The position numbers and the translations under genes are program-made. This document shows positions 60,938 to 64,000 of a stretch of 64,000 bases of DNA, piece after piece. The stretch covers positions 75,005,355 through 75,069,354 of the forward strand of contig JALMGJ010000003.1 in the NCBI GenBank assembly GCA_023362775.1, written 5' to 3'. Origin of the DNA: Charina bottae (Eukaryota > Chordata > Lepidosauria > Squamata > Charinaidae). Position 1 is the stretch's first letter; every line of letters starts with the position of its first letter. The notes beneath the pieces are model-generated. The model had not been told where the DNA came from. It saw nothing but the letters and a program-made list of their open reading frames with translations, and searched no databases.

Positions 60938-61069
60938 CTTCCCCGTATTGGTTGGATGAACCAGAGAACCTTGTTTTGGCTCCTGGTGAAGATGGAAGAC
61001 TGGTTTGCCGTGCCAATGGTAACCCCAAACCTTCAATCCAGTGGCTGGTGAATGGAGAACTTCTAGAAA
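60938..61069 (+). CDS. NFASC: NFASC coding exon 10: Ig domain 4, first half
   Basis: The exon is 132 nt with a weaker acceptor (GTTCCAAAG) and donor GTAAGC. It encodes [20 protein letters not shown], then [20 protein letters not shown] and ELLE. PYWLDEP is a strong L1-family Ig4 signature; the Cys of LVCRANG and the Trp of IQWLVN are the core residues. A long CTTC microsatellite (61176-61263) starts about 105 bp after its donor. Confidence 0.96.
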
Positions 61070-61175
61070 GTAAGCAGGGACAGAATATAATTACTTGAGA
61101 GACTTACTATATGTTTCTTGACTTCATAATTGTGGGAAGGGAGGTAAAGTTATTCTCAAATAACTGCTGGTAACC

Positions 61176-61263
61176 CTTTCCTTCCTTCCTTCCTTCCTTC
61201 CTTCCTTCCTTCCTTCCTTCCTTCCTTCCTTCCTTCCTTCCTTCCTTCCTTCCTTCCTTCCTT
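61176..61263 (+). repeat. (CTTC)n microsatellite, about 21 units
   Basis: Uninterrupted CTTC tract in NFASC intron 10, about 105 bp downstream of the exon 10 donor. Confidence 0.97.
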
Positions 61264-61984
61264 TTGTCCATCAGTCTAGACTTCTGGTGACTACCTGGAC
61301 TAGTCCCTATTCTTACTGCCTCAAGTTATAATTGTTTGAAGGGAAGGGAAGGTCAAATTTTTAATTGCTGATATCAACAAGGTGTGAAATATGAGCTCCA
61401 GAGGATTCAACTCATTTGTTTTATACTATTAAAAATAATTGCTGATTGTTGGCATGTTAATATCCTACAGTATATCTGTGCTTCTATACTTTGTCTGAAT
61501 TTCAGTCTGATGTTAAATTATGATGTTAAAGGGGTTTTTAAGCTTGATCCTTACATCACATTTACATCAGAACACCATTTGCTCATTTTGGATGGGCCTC
61601 ATACATAATACACATTCATACACAAACATGGCTTACTGTAGTCTTGAATAGATACTATCGTATCTTTCTATGCAGATTCCCAGACTTCTTCTGACATTCT
61701 AGCTTTTGCCTTCTCCTGAATTATCTCTGCCCCATGCTGTCTTTTCTTCTTTGCTTTCCCTTATAACTTCACTATATTTATGTATTCTGAATTTTGTAAA
61801 GGTATAAATCTTCCTGTCTGCATAAACAATGGAAGCTTCCTGCTTCATTCTAAAATGTTGCTTTCTATATAGATATATGAAATTATTAATTTGGATGTCC
61901 ACAGACCACAATAGTTTAGCAGGACAGCTTTCTGAAACATCTGGCTATCCTGCTAACAATTTTTGCTATGCTACCATGTGAGTT

Positions 61985-62111
61985 GTCTGTAGGTTGAGTC
62001 ATGGCAACTGGATTTCTTTCTTTTGGTTGAAACGTTTTGCTGCTTATCCAAGTAGCTTCTTCAGTCTGGGCAAAAGACTGTCGATATGTCGATGACTGTA
62101 TGTCATCGACA
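61985..62111 (-). mobile_element. Penelope-type stub (family A, locus 3)
   Basis: 127 bp with an exact 13-bp target duplication TACCATGTGAGTT (61972-61984 and 62112-62124). 61985-62072 matches the other family A loci, with the hammerhead-like motif at 62033-62064 on the minus strand (stem GCTACTT/AAGCAGC, partly mismatched; GAAAC altered to AAAAC). The right end, 62083-62111, is a short inverted repeat of ATGTCGATGAC around TGTAT instead of the long arms seen elsewhere. Confidence 0.85.
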
Positions 62112-62844
62112 TACCATGTGAGTTATTTATAATTATTTCTTTTTTTTAAAAGCCCTGTCATTTTTCAAAAATTTGAGGGGCGGCTGATTCATGTAACAGC
62201 AGTCAGGAGTCACTGGATAGATTATATAGTATATGTATAATTGGGAGATGCTTTAAAGATCAGAGCAAAAGGTGTATCCAAACAAAACAGAAACAGTAAG
62301 TAATTAAAGTGAAAGGAAATAACTGCTTTTTCAATTTTATTGTCCTAGGTTTTTGTTTTTAGTTTATAAAGATTGAATTGGTTCATGCTGAGGCCCTTTC
62401 AGTTAATAAAAAATAAGCAATCAGAGTTTTCCTGCTTAAGTTTTAGTTTGCCAATATATTATCTATACTCATAATTCAGCATAATTTGTTTTACTGTCAA
62501 TATAATGGATATTTCCTTCTTAAATATATAGCCTCAATGATAGACCATAGAAACAAAGAGGTATTGAAGTAAATGTTGAACAGAAATGTAATATATAGAC
62601 TTCTTTAAAATGACTGGAAAATAAGGTGTTCTGTGGACCAACATGGCTGCAAATGCTCCTTTAAAATGCTTCCTATCCCCAATACTTAATAATATAAATA
62701 CCCAGATCAAGGTTTCATCCATTGTTTCTTCACCTCAAGTGAGATTGATTGTTTGATTTTAGGTGCTTATATGCTGCTTCATTTGGTACAAATTATAACA
62801 AAAAGAGAAAGCTGTCTCTTAATTTATGTCTGTCTGTTTCCAAG

Positions 62845-62988
62845 GTTCTGCTCCCAACCCCAGTCGTGAAGTTACTGGAGACACCATTATGTTTCGGGAT
62901 ATCCAGAGTGGCAGCAGTGGTGTATATCAATGCAATGCTTCTAATGAACATGGGTACCTGTTAGCCAATGCATTTGTTAGTGTGTTGG
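62845..62988 (+). CDS. NFASC: NFASC coding exon 11: Ig domain 4, second half
   Basis: The exon is 144 nt, acceptor GTTTCCAAG and donor GTAAGC. It encodes [40 protein letters not shown] and ANAFVSVL. The Cys of YQCNASN closes Ig4, and NAS is a sequon. It leaves phase 1. The expected next exon (Ig5, beginning DVPPR in the family) was not found between 62989 and 64000, so it lies to the right of the window. Confidence 0.96.
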
Positions 62989-63574
62989 GTAAGCACTGAA
63001 CAGGCAAAGCTCTCAGTTCTTTACATATGTTCATGCAGCCTAGTTTTAAGAACCTTTAAGTCATTTCCTTTTTTCACACGTACAATTGTTTGATTATTAA
63101 ATCATGTGTTTTTTCCCCCAGGAACTAACATCCATGTTTGGTTGTTATTAAGCAATGATTTTAAAATGATTTGTTGAAAGAGTTATTGTACTCTGACTTT
63201 ACATATCACAATGGCTCAACTCAGAATGCAAACAAGGCCAAACCAAGCTAAGATATCATGGCTTACTGAAATATGTAATCCCAACCACTGATTAAACTAT
63301 GAGAAAATTAGTTTAGGTACACAGTTGTTTAGAAAGCAAATGACAATTTTGATTTCATATTCAAAATAAAAGGTTTGCTTTTCAAACATGAAAACAAAAT
63401 ATAGATATATCATATTGTTCTCATTATGATTCAGTAGAATTTATGTGGAAGTTGAATTGTTTAAAAGCATCAGAGCAGAATTCAACATCCATATCAGAAT
63501 GTCTCCATTCGTAATTCAGGTCAAAATGCTCAAGTCTTTGTGCATTATGATGTGCAGGTATTATATTATATTAT

Positions 63575-63620
63575 AGAGTCCCCCTAGGGGGAGATGGAGC
63601 GGTGAATATAAATCAAATTA

Positions 63621-63675
<55 letters not shown>

Positions 63676-63680
63676 AATAT
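63575..63680 (+). mobile_element. L2-like LINE tail with (AAAT)n
   Basis: AGAGTCCCCCTAGGGGGAGA, GGAGCGGTGAATATAAAT and then about 14 AAAT units (63619-63678). Confidence 0.65.
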
Positions 63681-63777
63681 TAGGCTGTAAAATGCCATAG
63701 ATCATAATGCACAAAGACTTGATCATTTTGATCTGAATTATGAATGGAGATATCATAAACAGCCAAAATTGCAGAAA

Positions 63778-63792
63778 ATAATAATAATAATA

Positions 63793-63857
<65 letters not shown>

Positions 63858-63858
63858 G
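63778..63858 (+). repeat. (AAT)n microsatellite
   Basis: About 80 bp of AAT units with two AAAT interruptions. Confidence 0.97.
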
Positions 63859-64000
63859 AGGGACTACCAGAACCAACTCTTCCCAATCCAGTCCCTTTAG
63901 TACCACCTGGGATACAAATGATGCTAGGATTTTCTTGACCATGTGCTTGATGTTTTCCTTTGCTAGAAAATATATCAAAGATCCTCTTATAGTGGAACCA

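Larger units (their letters stand above)
16944..64000 (+). other. NFASC: NFASC gene, 5' half (neurofascin, L1-family cell adhesion molecule)
   Basis: Eleven coding exons with canonical GT-AG boundaries and matching phases join to 444 codons that follow the neurofascin order: signal peptide, short N-terminal linker, Ig1, Ig2, alternative linker, Ig3, Ig4. Diagnostic stretches such as [34 protein letters not shown] and [15 protein letters not shown] match neurofascin rather than the paralogues NrCAM or L1CAM, judged from memory of the family. Neurofascin is a type I membrane protein that organises the axon initial segment, nodes of Ranvier (NF186) and paranodes (NF155) by binding glial and axonal partners through its Ig and FNIII domains, and ankyrin-G through its tail. 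Everything after Ig4 is outside the window. Intron lengths are 12834, 2792, 1263, 1107, 1005, 5882, 14795, 550, 2614 and 1775 bp, with intron 11 open-ended. No promoter or upstream non-coding exon was recognised. Confidence 0.95.

Noticed and set aside
62989..64000. A twelfth NFASC exon (Ig5 start)
   Set aside because: No AG-bounded phase-1 sequence encoding the expected DVPPR-like start was found; the region holds an L2 tail and microsatellites.
1..64000. tRNA genes, rRNA, CRISPR arrays or bacterial operons
   Set aside because: The only tRNA-like boxes belong to SINEs, spaced repeats are microsatellites or transposon parts, and gene structure is eukaryotic.

Overview
This window is vertebrate nuclear DNA, very probably from a squamate reptile (snake or lizard). 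The evidence is a multi-exon neural cell-adhesion gene with GT-AG introns, embedded in a repeat mixture typical of squamates: BovB LINEs, tRNA-derived SINEs with a BovB-like tail, L2-like LINE tails, Penelope-like elements with GIY-YIG domains, and hAT-type MITEs. No bacterial, viral-genome or CRISPR feature is present.

The only host gene I can support is the 5' half of neurofascin (NFASC), on the + strand. I read eleven coding exons between 17039 and 62988. They join in consistent phase to 444 codons: a signal peptide, an 18-nt microexon, Ig domain 1 (exons 3-4), Ig2 (5-6), a 51-nt cassette linker exon (7), Ig3 (8-9) and Ig4 (10-11). Ig5, the fibronectin repeats, the membrane segment and the ankyrin-binding tail lie beyond the right edge. 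Positions 1-16943 are 5' flank or upstream intron; no promoter or upstream non-coding exon could be identified there.

Introns carry nearly all the other content. Region 1-17 kb: a BovB fragment at the edge, a 1.2-kb L2-like LINE, a decayed Penelope-like element (PLE), a SINE with a tandemly amplified internal segment, simple repeats and LTR-like pieces. Intron 1 (17.1-30.0 kb): a 311-bp-arm palindrome, a PLE with inverted terminal repeats, a short PLE copy, and two hAT MITEs. Introns 2-6: a TIR MITE, a second PLE foldback, two SINEs and an L2 tail. Intron 7 (42.7-57.5 kb): a full-length 3.2-kb BovB, a hAT MITE, and two copies of an RT-less, poly(A) retroelement nested in opposite orientations. 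Introns 8-11: LINE remnants, a perfect 34-bp hairpin, a PLE stub and large microsatellites.

The most interesting signals are three. First, three PLE families share a hammerhead-like core (CTGAAGA, one base, a hairpin, GAAA), and several copies have a foldback architecture with exact target-site duplications. Second, a small retroelement family encodes only a helical protein and has inserted into itself. Third, the NFASC microexon has a UGC-rich 3' splice-site context like that of neural microexons.
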